64,000 nt of DNA from Sinorhizobium garamanticum (GTDB taxonomy: Bacteria; Pseudomonadota; Alphaproteobacteria; Rhizobiales; Rhizobiaceae), in assembly GCF_029892065.1 (NCBI RefSeq), contig NZ_CP120373.1:3231001-3295000 (forward strand). The letters run 5' to 3'. The notes below the pieces were generated by a model, which was not told where the DNA came from, did no database searches, and saw only the letters and a program-made list of their open reading frames with translations. Numbering within the stretch: position 1 is the stretch's first letter; every line of letters begins with the position of its first letter. Made by a program: the position numbers and the translations under genes. Shown piece after piece: positions 43,624-51,928 of the stretch.

Positions 43624-44076
43624 GGCACCCCTCCTGGATCACGGCGACTTTGGATTGAAACAGTCCGCGGTCCTTCTGCGTGATCACTCGCCAGAGCGGG
43701 GATTTGCTGAAATATTTAGAGGCACTGCTTTTGCCCCGCTCGCAATTGTTTAACTATTTACCATGCGACATGGCAGGGTGTCTCCTAATCCGTTCGGGTT
43801 ACCGGCTGCGAAGGTCAAAAACTTTCGTTAAATCAACATGTTGCGGAATTGGTGAGGATCCCGTCGAGGCAATTCGGCGCTATAGGGGCGGCTCCCCGGC
43901 GCATGAATCTTCCCCTCGCGCCGTCGTTCAGCAGGCATTCAGCCGTCTGGAGATAAAAAGCATGCAATTCATCCCGCTCCTGTTTAGGCTGGCGCAGGCT
44001 GAAGAGGGGGCCGGAGCTCGCGATATGAGCGGCGACCGGCAGCAAAGGGGCGGCGCTCACGCAGCGCCGGTGGGCG
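43624..44076. other. Intergenic region, no supported gene
   Basis: 453 nt between divergent genes. A locally AT-rich patch (ttgtttaactatttaccatg, about 43746-43765) may hold promoter elements of either gene. No repeat or hairpin stands out. Confidence 0.4.
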
Positions 44077-44340
44077 ATGAAGACAATTTTGATTGCTGTG
44101 CTTTCCGGCATTCTCGTGGCGGGAGCAGCTTTTGCTGCGTCCGTGACGAACAAGGACGGCGACACCGCCGTGCTGGTCGTCGTCGAGGGTGAGAGCCGGA
44201 TGGAAGTTGCGATCGGTTCCGGCGCGACGGAAATGATCTGCCCGAGCGGCTGTTTCGTCACCGCGCCAAGCGGCGACCGCATCGGCCTTCAGGGCGGCGA
44301 AACGATCGAAATCCTCAACGGCTCCATGTTGGTGAAGTAG
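44077..44340 (+). CDS. Small secreted protein, hypothetical
   Basis: 87 residues. MKTILIAVLSGILVAGAAFA is a signal peptide, cleaved before ASVTNKDGDTAVLVVVEGES. The mature part is beta-rich, with two Cys (MICPSGCFVTAPSGD). Similar small periplasmic proteins are common in Rhizobiales, without assigned function. The ribosome site is weak (GGTGGGCG). Confidence 0.6.
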   Translation: MKTILIAVLSGILVAGAAFAASVTNKDGDTAVLVVVEGESRMEVAIGSGATEMICPSGCFVTAPSGDRIGLQGGETIEILNGSMLVK

Positions 44341-44425
44341 CGCGATCGTCGCCGCGCCTTGCACGGTCTGACGGTCTTGCCGCGTCGGCAAGGGGCCGCA
44401 TACCGTCCGGCGCCAAAACACGGTT

Positions 44426-44449
44426 ACTCCTGTGCTCGTCACAGGAGCC
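44426..44449. repeat. Copy of the cctgtg-N-cacagg palindromic repeat
   Basis: actcctgtgctcgtcacagg followed by agcc; the reverse orientation of the copy at 30136. It lies between the small secreted protein and the CBS gene, which converge. Confidence 0.6.
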
Positions 44450-44560
44450 CGGCCGCGCCGCGTCGCGAGAGACTTATCGTTCGATGGCGGGGCCATCTCT
44501 CTTGTATAAGAGGCGGCACCGTGCGCCGTCTCTTCCCGCTACACCTCAAGGCCGCGTCTA

Positions 44561-44980
44561 TCAGGCGTGATGGCTGCTGACGGCCTTGAGCAGTTCGCCC
44601 GTCAGTTCCCGGCTGCTGCTATGGGAAATGTCGCCGAGCGACAGCATGCCGACCATCCGCTTGTCCTCGTTGATCACCGGCAGCCGCCGAATCTTCTTTT
44701 CTTCCATCAGGCGGATGGCGTCTTCGAGGGATTCGCTCGTGCGGCAGAAGACGATCTCTTTCGTCATCACATCACGCACCGTGAGCGAAGCAACGTCGTG
44801 ACCGTTGGCGAAGGCGCGCAAGGCTATGTCGCGATCCGTGACCATTCCGATCAGCCGGTCGTTTTCGCCGACGGGCAGGGCGCCGATATCCTCGTCCTTC
44901 ATGATGTGCGCCACCGTGCGCAGGTCCGTATCCGGCGAGATCCAACGTACTCCAGGATGCATGGCTTCCGAAATTTGCAT
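44561..44980 (-). CDS. Tandem CBS-domain protein
   Basis: 139 residues. Two CBS modules: MQISEAMHPGVRWISPDTDL, IGALPVGENDRLIGMVTDRD, then TVRDVMTKEIVFCRTSESLE, RRLPVINEDKRMVGMLSLGD. Such stand-alone pairs bind adenine nucleotides and act as energy or NAD sensors; the partner is unknown. ATG 44980 has GGGAGG upstream. Confidence 0.9.
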   Translation of the reverse strand: MQISEAMHPGVRWISPDTDLRTVAHIMKDEDIGALPVGENDRLIGMVTDRDIALRAFANGHDVASLTVRDVMTKEIVFCRTSESLEDAIRLMEEKKIRRLPVINEDKRMVGMLSLGDISHSSSRELTGELLKAVSSHHA

Positions 44981-45118
44981 CGTAACCTCCCTTGTTCGGC
45001 AAAGGGAAAGCATAGTCGGAAATCATGGCTAATCGTTGGTATCCGGCGGAATCTCGTCAGGGCGGGACCGCTCGCGCCATCGGCCAAGCGGCCCCGAATG
45101 GGCGAGCCGCCCCACCGG

Positions 45119-45778
45119 TCAGGTCAGGTTCCTGCGCCGCTCCAGTTCCGCTTCGGTCGGCTGCTCGAATTCGAACGAGCCGGTGACGATCTCGCCGCCG
45201 CGGACGTATTTGTTTACGGTTACCCCAGAGCCCGAAACCTTCGAACTGACGAGCTTCAGTGCCATCGGCGAGGCGCCGTCGCCGAACAGTTTCTTGCCCT
45301 TTCCGAGCACGACCGGAAAGATCGACACATACATCTCGTCCACCAGATCGTTGTGGAAAAGGGTCTGCAGCAAATCGGTCGAACCTTGCGTCAGGAGGTC
45401 CGGTCCGTCTTCGCTCTTCAGCTTCCGGAGCGTGGCGACCACGTCGCTGCCGAGGCTCTGGCTGTTCTGCCAGCCGAGCTTGAAATCCGGATTGCGCGTC
45501 GCGACAAATTTCGTGATGCGATCGAACAACGTGCCGATCGGATCGTCGGCGCCGGCATAGGGCCAATGAGCCGCGAAAATGTCGTAGGTCTTCCGCCCCA
45601 GCAGAAGGTCGAATGGCTTGGCGAACATCTCGTCCACTGCCGCGCCCATGGTCTCGTCGAAATAGGGGGCCACCCAGCCGCCAAATTTGAAGCCGCCGGT
45701 AGGATCTTCCTCCGGCCCACCCGGTGCCTGCATGATTCCGTCGAGACTTACAAATGCACCAACAACGATCTTTCTCAT
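45119..45778 (-). CDS. RibD C-terminal/dihydrofolate-reductase-like protein
   Basis: 219 residues. RKIVVGAFVSLDGIMQAPGG and PFDLLLGRKTYDIFAAHWPY match the YyaP/RibD_C reductase fold; GPDLLTQGSTDLLQTLFHND and VVLGKGKKLFGDGASPMALK complete it. A NAD(P)H reductase activity is likely, the substrate unknown. ATG 45778 is preceded by AAGGAG. It is often found near GlxA-type regulators, as here (gene at 45891). Confidence 0.88.
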   Translation of the reverse strand: MRKIVVGAFVSLDGIMQAPGGPEEDPTGGFKFGGWVAPYFDETMGAAVDEMFAKPFDLLLGRKTYDIFAAHWPYAGADDPIGTLFDRITKFVATRNPDFKLGWQNSQSLGSDVVATLRKLKSEDGPDLLTQGSTDLLQTLFHNDLVDEMYVSIFPVVLGKGKKLFGDGASPMALKLVSSKVSGSGVTVNKYVRGGEIVTGSFEFEQPTEAELERRRNLT

Positions 45779-45890
45779 TGCGCTCTCCTTCGTGATCCTT
45801 GTGTCTGTAGGACGCCCGAAAGCGGATGAAACCGACACGGTCCGCATAATTTTGCGAACGCATCGTCAGTAGCAGAGTTTCTCCAAGCGC

Positions 45891-46937
45891 CTATTCCCTC
45901 CGCGGCGGCCGGGCGTAGTCGGGAATCATGAAGCGCCGGCGATAGCTTCCCGGCGTCAGCCCGGTGACTCGCTTGAACAGGCGGCGGAAGAAGGCGGGGT
46001 CCTCGTAGCCGACCTGCCAACTGATCTCGTCGATCGGTACTTCCGTCCGTTCAAGCCGGCGCTTGGCATCCTCGATCCTCAGGCGCTGGACATAGACGAT
46101 CGGGCTTAGGCCGGTCGCACCGGTGAAGCGGCGTTTGAACGTGCGTTCGGCGAGCCCGGCGCGGCGGACCATCTCCTCCAGCGGATTGGCGACCGAGAAA
46201 TGCGTCGCGATCCACTCTTGTGCCGCCTGGATTGCGACGTCTCCATGGTCGTTGCGCCCCTCGAAGACGATGTAGGGCGCGAGCCCGTCCTGATGCCATT
46301 GCAGCGCGAAATATTTCGCGATGGCCTGCGCCGCGGTTGCGCCGGCATGGCGGGCGATCAGATAGAGCGCCAGATCGTGCCAGGTCATGGAGGCGCCCGA
46401 CGTGATCAGTTCTTCGCGCTCGCCGGAGACGACCAGAACGCGCTCGGGATGGATCGTCACTTTCGGGAAGACGGTGTGAAAAGCCTGGGCGTAGCCGAAA
46501 TGCACTGTCGCATCGACCCCGTCGAAAAGCCCCGTCTCGGCAAGCAGGAAAATACCCGAGCAGGCCGAGCACAAAAGCGCGCCGCGGCGATGCATTGCGC
46601 CGAGCCAATCGACCAGTTCCGGATGCCGGCCCTTCTGCCAGCCGTCAGATCCGAGCAGCACCGAGGGGACGATGACGATGTCGGTCGTCTCGATGCCGGC
46701 GATACCGCGCTGCACCATCACGGGCACGCCACTTGCGAGCTCCAGCGGGCCGGGCCACAGCCCGACGATCTCGACGCGAAACGGCGGCGCCGATTGCGCG
46801 TGGCCGGGCGAAGGAAGCAGGGCAAAGGCGTTCATGACGTCGAAGATGCCGGTCAGCGTCGACACCACCGCATCGGGGATGGCGACGAGGCTCACGTGAA
46901 GTGGATGCGTTGCGGTCTCGGGGGTGTTGCGCGGCAT
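45891..46937 (-). CDS. GlxA-type AraC regulator with DJ-1/PfpI domain
   Basis: 348 residues from ATG 46937; in-frame ATGs at 46967 and 47006 are alternatives. The N-terminal amidase-like DJ-1/PfpI part includes GALLCSACSGIFLLAETGLF (the elbow Cys is present). The C-terminal AraC HTH reads LEEMVRRAGLAERTFKRRFT and IDEISWQVGYEDPAFFRRLF. It probably responds to a nitrogenous or quaternary-ammonium ligand, as relatives do. It is divergent from the methyltransferase gene, 169 bp away. Confidence 0.85.
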   Translation of the reverse strand: MPRNTPETATHPLHVSLVAIPDAVVSTLTGIFDVMNAFALLPSPGHAQSAPPFRVEIVGLWPGPLELASGVPVMVQRGIAGIETTDIVIVPSVLLGSDGWQKGRHPELVDWLGAMHRRGALLCSACSGIFLLAETGLFDGVDATVHFGYAQAFHTVFPKVTIHPERVLVVSGEREELITSGASMTWHDLALYLIARHAGATAAQAIAKYFALQWHQDGLAPYIVFEGRNDHGDVAIQAAQEWIATHFSVANPLEEMVRRAGLAERTFKRRFTGATGLSPIVYVQRLRIEDAKRRLERTEVPIDEISWQVGYEDPAFFRRLFKRVTGLTPGSYRRRFMIPDYARPPRRE

Positions 46938-47106
46938 CTCGAATCCATCGGACAGGTGGCGCCACATCTGCAAATGAGTTCTACCGCGGGACGGGGCGTG
47001 GCGCAAACGGCCCGGTTTCGGACAATCCCGCTCTGCCGTTTGGTCGCTGCCGATGCGATCCTCTGCAAATCCTTGGACCTTCAGATGGAAGAGAGGAGCG
47101 GGAAAG

Positions 47107-48183
47107 ATGGAAAAGGTAGAAAACAGGATCGACCAGGCGAAGCTCGATGCGCTCGTCTCGCGGGCGGTCGGCGATCTCTCGGCGGGTTACGGCGGCGTGA
47201 TGGTCAGCCTCGGCAACCGCCTCGGCCTCTATAAAGCGATGGCCGGAGCCGGTCCGCTCACTTCGAGCGAACTGGCGGCACGGGCCGGCTGCGCGGAGCG
47301 CTATGTGCGCGAATGGCTCGGCTCCCAGGTGGCCGGCGGCTACGTGACCTATCATGCAAGCAGCGGCACCTACGAACTCTCGCCGGAGCAGGCGCTTGTG
47401 CTGGCCGAGGAGGACAGCCCTGTCTTCATCCCCCATGCCTGGGCGGTTCCTGCTTCCATGTGGGCGGACGAGAACAAGGCGGTGGAGGCCTTCCGCACCG
47501 GCAAGGGCATTGCCTGGGGTGACCACGACGGCCGGCTTTATTGCGGCGTCGCCGCCTTCTACAGGAACGCCTACAAGGCAAGCCTGGTCGCCGAATGGCT
47601 GCCGGCTCTCGGCGGTGGCATCGAGAAGAAGCTAAGGACCGGCGCGCGTGTCGCCGATATCGGCTGCGGGCACGGGCATTCGACGGTGCTGATGGCGAAG
47701 GCCTTTCCGACCTCGCGTTTCCATGGTTTCGATATCCATCCGGAATCGATCATCGAGGCGCGCAAGGTCGCGGCGGAGGCAGGCGTTTCGGATCGGGTAA
47801 CCTTTACGACCGCGCGGGCGGACAGCTATCCCGGCACGGATTATGACCTGATCTGCTTCTTCGACTGCCTGCACGACATGGGCGATCCGGTCGCCGCGGC
47901 GGCGCATGCGGCAAAGGTGATCGCGGGCGAGGGGTCGGTGATGCTGGTGGAGCCCTTCGCCAACGATCGGGTCGAAGACAATGTCTCGCCGGTTGCGCGG
48001 ATCTACTATGCGGCCTCCACGACGATCTGCTGCGCCCATGCGATCTCGGATGGCGGCCATCTGGTGCTCGGCGCCCAGGCCGGCGAGGCAAGGCTCGCCG
48101 ACGTCTTCCGCAAGGCCGGCTTCAGCCGCTTCCGCCGGGCGCTGGAGACGCCGTTCAACCTGATCCTCGAGGCGCGGCTCTAG
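47107..48183 (+). CDS. SAM-dependent methyltransferase with N-terminal winged helix
   Basis: 358 residues. The N-terminal about 95 residues form a winged helix (LTSSELAARAGCAERYVREW), and the Rossmann domain has VADIGCGHGHSTVLMAKAFP for SAM binding. It then reads YDLICFFDCLHDMGDPVAAA, with VARIYYAASTTICCAHAISD. It is like the Rv2258c/SmtA-type small-molecule methyltransferases; the substrate is unknown. The start at 47107 follows GGAGCGGGAAAG. Confidence 0.85.
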   Translation: MEKVENRIDQAKLDALVSRAVGDLSAGYGGVMVSLGNRLGLYKAMAGAGPLTSSELAARAGCAERYVREWLGSQVAGGYVTYHASSGTYELSPEQALVLAEEDSPVFIPHAWAVPASMWADENKAVEAFRTGKGIAWGDHDGRLYCGVAAFYRNAYKASLVAEWLPALGGGIEKKLRTGARVADIGCGHGHSTVLMAKAFPTSRFHGFDIHPESIIEARKVAAEAGVSDRVTFTTARADSYPGTDYDLICFFDCLHDMGDPVAAAAHAAKVIAGEGSVMLVEPFANDRVEDNVSPVARIYYAASTTICCAHAISDGGHLVLGAQAGEARLADVFRKAGFSRFRRALETPFNLILEARL

Positions 48184-48189
48184 GCGCCC

Positions 48190-48264
48190 TGCAACGGTTC
48201 GGAAACTCCGTTGCCATATAGGATTGGAGCGTTTCACCGTTTCGACAAAGCGCTGAAACGCTCC
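48190..48264. terminator. Two consecutive hairpins after the methyltransferase gene
   Basis: Stem 1 GCAACGG/CCGTTGC (about 48190-48213). Stem 2 GGAGCGTTTCA (48226-48236) with TGAAACGCTCC (48254-48264), an 11-bp perfect match. Neither is followed by a T run, so they may be repeats or Rho-dependent 3' protectors rather than classic terminators. Confidence 0.45.
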
Positions 48265-48339
48265 AGTCACGCCGGCGATTTCGGATGACACTGCGTAACA
48301 GCAATTGTCGGCTGGACGCGCCGTCGCAATCATCTCACT

Positions 48340-48912
48340 ATGTGCAGCATGAACCTTCCGCAGGATTTGATATGCCGGCCCTACCGCCAGCTCGCGCGCA
48401 ATGCTCGCCTTGCCAATGCGCGGCTGGATCGCGCCTGCATGGCGCTTCGTCCCGGTGAATGGGAGGCTCCACGAACGTCTTTCTTCCCCTCGCTCAAGGA
48501 GACGATGGTCCATCTTCTGAATGCCGATCGCTATTACATCGACACGCTGCGCGGCGAATGGCCCGGCCTGGCGAGGCCGCCGGGGAGCCGCGCCACGGCG
48601 GCCGAATTCGCTATCGAACGGGCAGAGGTCGACGAATGGCTGGTCGATTTCAGCGAGAGCCTGACGGCAGAGGCGCTTTCATGCAAGATCAGCATTCACT
48701 GGCCGGAGAGGACACTTACTGAAACTGTCGCCGATACGCTGCTTCACGTTTTCATGCACGGCCAGCACCACCGCGGCCAGATCCACTCGATGCTTTCGGG
48801 AACGAGTGTTCCGCCGCCGCAGATCGACGAATTCATCCTCGCCGACAATGGCGAGGCGCGCGTCGAAGACCTCAAGGCATTGGGCTGGACCGAAGCGCGG
48901 CTCACGCGATAG
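48340..48912 (+). CDS. DinB family protein
   Basis: 190 residues (ATG 48349 is an alternative start). Metal-site histidines appear in FPSLKETMVHLLNADRYYID and in HVFMHGQHHRGQIHSMLSG, the DinB/YfiT four-helix-bundle pattern. Members include metal-dependent thiol transferases; this one has no assigned substrate. No operon partner. Confidence 0.88.
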   Translation: MCSMNLPQDLICRPYRQLARNARLANARLDRACMALRPGEWEAPRTSFFPSLKETMVHLLNADRYYIDTLRGEWPGLARPPGSRATAAEFAIERAEVDEWLVDFSESLTAEALSCKISIHWPERTLTETVADTLLHVFMHGQHHRGQIHSMLSGTSVPPPQIDEFILADNGEARVEDLKALGWTEARLTR

Positions 48913-48956
48913 GGCAGTCGATCTACCCTTTGCGCTCGGTCTCAGGGCGTCCTATT

Positions 48957-49063
48957 CTACAGCGCCGCGCGTCTTATCAGATGCGCAAAGGACGCTGTAG
49001 CACTTTGAATTGCTGCATTTTTTTGTCCTTAAATCGGTTACGATTTAAGGACACCTGCAGCAG
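48957..49063. repeat. RIME-like two-hairpin repeat, complete, reversed
   Basis: ctacagcgccgcgcgtctta, tcagatgcgcaaaggacgct, gtagcactttgaattgctgc, then ccttaaatcggttacgattt and aaggacacctgcagcag. It lies 29 bp before the channel start. Confidence 0.85.
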
Positions 49064-49091
49064 GAAAGTCGTTCGCCGCTCGGGGGCATTT

Positions 49092-50159
49092 ATGTCGGCA
49101 CGGCCTTTCTCGAAGATTTCCGCGCCGTTCAACGGGCTGATCGCAGCGCTTGGGCTGGTGGCGGTCGCCGTCCTCACCACACCGGATATCACCGGGCGGA
49201 TGAGGCTCGGGTTGCAGCTCTTGCTCGTGGCGATCTGGGGTGTCTATCTCCTGCAACTGGTCGAGACGCTGATCGTTCGGCGCGCGAAAGGTCCGCAGGA
49301 CAGCATGCCGGCGATCACCATCGATGTGCTCGCCGTTCTGGTGCCTCTTGCCGGCTTCCTGTTTGCCTCCACGCGTGATCAGGACCTCTTCTGCGCCATC
49401 TGGCTGTTGAAGCCGCTACGAAATTCCACGTTCTTCCGGCTGATCGGCAGGGTGATTAGCAACGAGGCGCGCAACCTGATCGGCGTCACATCGGTCTTCG
49501 GCCTCGTGCTGTTCGCTGCCGCGCTCGCGGGCTATCTCATCGAACGCGACGTCCAGCCGGATAAATTCGGCAGCATCCCGCAGGCGATGTGGTGGGCCGT
49601 CGTCACGCTGTCGACGACCGGCTATGGCGACGAGATTCCGCAGAGCTTCGCCGGCCGCGTGCTGGCCGGGCTGGTCATGATGTGCGGCATCGGCATCTTC
49701 GCGCTCTGGGCCGGCCTCCTTGCGACCGGATTCTATGCGGAAATCCGCCGCCAGGACTTCGTGCGCAATTGGCAACTGGTTGCTGCCGTGCCGCTATTCC
49801 AGAACCTCGGCTCGTCCGCGCTCGTCGAGATCGTCAGAGCGCTGAGGCCGCGCCTGGTGCCGGCCGGCGCCGTGATCTGCCGCAAGGGCGAGGCGGGCGA
49901 CCAGATGTACTTCATCGTCGAGGGCCGTGTCTGCGTCGCGACGCCGGACCCGATCGAGCTCGGTCCCGGCAGCTTCTTCGGCGAGATAGCGCTGATAAGC
50001 GGCGAGCCCCGCTCGGCGACCGTCAGCGCCTCGACCGAGGTTTCGCTGTTGTCGCTGCACGCGGAGGACTTCCAGATGCTGTCCGCCAGCAACCCCGACA
50101 TCGCCGACATCATCCGCAAGACCGCCCTCGAACGGCGCGGCGCGACGCCGAGGGCTTGA
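49092..50159 (+). CDS. Cyclic-nucleotide-gated potassium channel (MloK1-like)
   Basis: 355 residues, the length of MloK1 of Mesorhizobium. Six helices: S1-S4 within residues 1-140, S5, then the pore with the filter TTGYGD (175-180), and S6 (VLAGLVMMCGIGIFALWAGL). The C-terminal domain binds cyclic nucleotide: GAVICRKGEAGDQMYFIVEG, and the phosphate cassette SFFGEIALISGEPRSATVSA. cAMP should open it. Class III cyclases lie 8.6 kb upstream and 1.8 kb downstream. Confidence 0.9.
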   Translation: MSARPFSKISAPFNGLIAALGLVAVAVLTTPDITGRMRLGLQLLLVAIWGVYLLQLVETLIVRRAKGPQDSMPAITIDVLAVLVPLAGFLFASTRDQDLFCAIWLLKPLRNSTFFRLIGRVISNEARNLIGVTSVFGLVLFAAALAGYLIERDVQPDKFGSIPQAMWWAVVTLSTTGYGDEIPQSFAGRVLAGLVMMCGIGIFALWAGLLATGFYAEIRRQDFVRNWQLVAAVPLFQNLGSSALVEIVRALRPRLVPAGAVICRKGEAGDQMYFIVEGRVCVATPDPIELGPGSFFGEIALISGEPRSATVSASTEVSLLSLHAEDFQMLSASNPDIADIIRKTALERRGATPRA

Positions 50160-50285
50160 GGGGGCAAGGCCTCGTCAAGGCTGCATGCCCGGCCGCATGT
50201 CTGCGCGGTCGATAATCGGCGCTGCACGGTCCCGCGACACGTGCTACCGTCAATCGCCGTCCAGGTAGGAGAGGGGAACGATCCG

Positions 50286-50966
50286 ATGGGAGAACCGACA
50301 GGTCCGCTGCAGCCCGGCGATCCGGCGCCCGCCTTCGCTCTTCCAGCGGCCAACGCCGAGGGGATGGTCTCCCTCGACAGCCTTCGCGGTCGCCCGTTCC
50401 TGATAGGTTTCTTTCGCGGGCTGCACTGCCCGTTCTGTCGGCGTCAGGTGAAGCAGCTTGCCCGCGTCCAGCCTGTGCTTCACGCCACGGGAGTGGAGAC
50501 GCTCGCCGTGATCAACACGCCGGTCGAGCGCGCCCGCCTCTATGATCGTTACCAGCCGACGTCGGTAACCATTCTTTCCGATCCGGACTGCCGCACGCAC
50601 CGGGCCTTCGGAGTGCCCCGGGCCGAGTTCCTGGCCGATGGCAGCGACGAAGCGGCGGAATGGCCCCATCGAGTGAAGGTCGAGCAGTTCCAAGCGGCGC
50701 GCATCAATCCGACCGGCGAACTGCCGCAGCCGTTGCAGCCGATGGAAGCGAACCGCGTACTCAACGCCAAGGATGGGTTCGAGCCGGACGAGACCGACAA
50801 TGCGATCTTTGCAAAGCACGGCACGCAGCTTGTCGGACATTTCCTGGTCGACGCCGCCGGTATCATCCGCTGGGCGCAGCTCGAGGCACGCGAGGGGCCG
50901 GAAGGTCTCTGCACCTTCCCGACCGCGGCCGAGATCATCGCTGCCGCCGACAATCTCGGACACTGA
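50286..50966 (+). CDS. Peroxiredoxin/AhpC-TSA-like protein
   Basis: 226 residues. Thioredoxin fold with GRPFLIGFFRGLHCPFCRRQ; the CPFC pair lies where peroxiredoxin-like proteins have the active Cys. GDPAPAFALPAANAEGMVSL is the typical N-terminal strand. The C-terminal part (GHFLVDAAGIIRWAQLEARE) is also family-like. It should reduce peroxides or act as a thiol oxidoreductase. GGAGAGGGGA lies 11 bp before the ATG. Confidence 0.85.
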   Translation: MGEPTGPLQPGDPAPAFALPAANAEGMVSLDSLRGRPFLIGFFRGLHCPFCRRQVKQLARVQPVLHATGVETLAVINTPVERARLYDRYQPTSVTILSDPDCRTHRAFGVPRAEFLADGSDEAAEWPHRVKVEQFQAARINPTGELPQPLQPMEANRVLNAKDGFEPDETDNAIFAKHGTQLVGHFLVDAAGIIRWAQLEAREGPEGLCTFPTAAEIIAAADNLGH

Positions 50967-50984
50967 CCTTTACGGCGCGTGCTT

Positions 50985-51031
50985 AGAGCAATTCCAGGAA
51001 AAGTGTGTAACGGTTTTCCGTCCGGAATTGC
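50985..51031. repeat. CACACTTTTCC-family repeat, reversed copy
   Basis: agagcaattccaggaaaagt, gtgtaacggttttccgtccg, gaattg. It is followed by tcatttcaatgaaacaaatg and aaatgatcta, a small hairpin common to this element. Confidence 0.65.
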
Positions 51032-51077
51032 GGCGTTTCAAAGAGTTAGATCATTTCAATGAAACAAATGAAATGAT

Positions 51078-51485
51078 CTAAGTCGGATCCTTTTCGTAGG
51101 TTCTTATCCCCGGCGGCAGCTGTACCCAGGAATGACGGCGGCAGTCATAGACCGAATCTTCGGGTGGCGGAAAACTGGGGTCGGCGAAGGCGCCGACGGC
51201 GACCGCCACCGAGGATTCTTCGTAGCCTTCCTCGGTGTGGAAGAGGTTCGTCCCGCAGACGGGGCAGAAGCGGAACCTGAACCGCGCACCCTGATCGCCA
51301 GTGCGCATGTATTCGGTTGCGGTGCCGGTGACCTCGTAGGGGGCGGCAAAGGCGGCGAGGGCCGCAAAGACGCTGCCCGTTCGGCGCTGGCAGGCGAAGC
51401 AGTGGCAAACCCCAACGCCCAGTGGTTCGCCCCGGACTTCGATTCGCAACTGGCCGCAGGAGCATGACGCTGTCCGGGAACGCAT
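51078..51485 (-). CDS. GFA family protein
   Basis: 135 residues. Cys motifs: RTASCSCGQLRIEVRGEPLG, GVCHCFACQRRTGSVF and RFCPVCGTNLFH, the zinc sites of the GFA/CENP-V fold. ATG 51485 was kept because the conserved SCSCGQLRI begins a few residues later. Third GFA gene in the window. It converges with the peroxiredoxin-like gene. The substrate is unknown. Confidence 0.85.
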   Translation of the reverse strand: MRSRTASCSCGQLRIEVRGEPLGVGVCHCFACQRRTGSVFAALAAFAAPYEVTGTATEYMRTGDQGARFRFRFCPVCGTNLFHTEEGYEESSVAVAVGAFADPSFPPPEDSVYDCRRHSWVQLPPGIRTYEKDPT

Positions 51486-51495
51486 GGTGTACCTC

Positions 51496-51599
51496 GTGCA
51501 TGTTCCTTACATCGTAGCCGATCTAACGATAAAAACATGCAGCAATTCAAGGTGCTGCAGCGTTCTTTGTGCCTCTGATAAAGACGCGCGGCGCTGTAG
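51496..51599. repeat. RIME-like two-hairpin repeat, complete copy
   Basis: tgcatgttccttacatcgta, gccgatctaacgataaaaac, atgcagcaattcaaggtgct, gcagcgttctttgtgcctct, then acgcgcggcgctgtag. The AT-rich hairpin is somewhat degraded. Confidence 0.8.
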
Positions 51600-51622
51600 T
51601 GGGCCGTGGTTAGGCCGTGATC

Positions 51623-51862
51623 TCAATCATCGTCATCATAGTAGTGTTCGAGATAGCGTCGCCCGCCTTGGTCGTCGCGATATACCCGGTGCAGAAGGTA
51701 GCGCCGACAACGGCCATCTTCGCAGTAGGTTTCAACGACCCGCTCGTTGACGATGCCGTTGTTGGACGAAGTGTTCGAACTTGAATTCGACGATTGGCTC
51801 CCGGCCACCGCTGTGCCGGCAGTTATCGCCAGAGCAGCAAGCAGGATAAGCTCTATGCGCAT
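51623..51862 (-). CDS. Small secreted Ser/Asn-rich protein
   Basis: 79 residues. MRIELILLAALAITAGTAVA is a signal peptide; the mature part starts GSQSSNSSSNTSSNNG and continues VNERVVETYCEDGRCRRYLL, ending EHYYDDDD. The two Cys could form a disulfide. ATG 51862 has AAGGAGAG upstream. No family was recognised. It is 66 bp from the cyclase gene in the same direction. Confidence 0.55.
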   Translation of the reverse strand: MRIELILLAALAITAGTAVAGSQSSNSSSNTSSNNGIVNERVVETYCEDGRCRRYLLHRVYRDDQGGRRYLEHYYDDDD

Positions 51863-51928
51863 GTCGCTCTCCTTCCATCGCCGCAATATTCAGCCACCGC
51901 GCCTGAATTGGTGATGAACAGCGCCCGT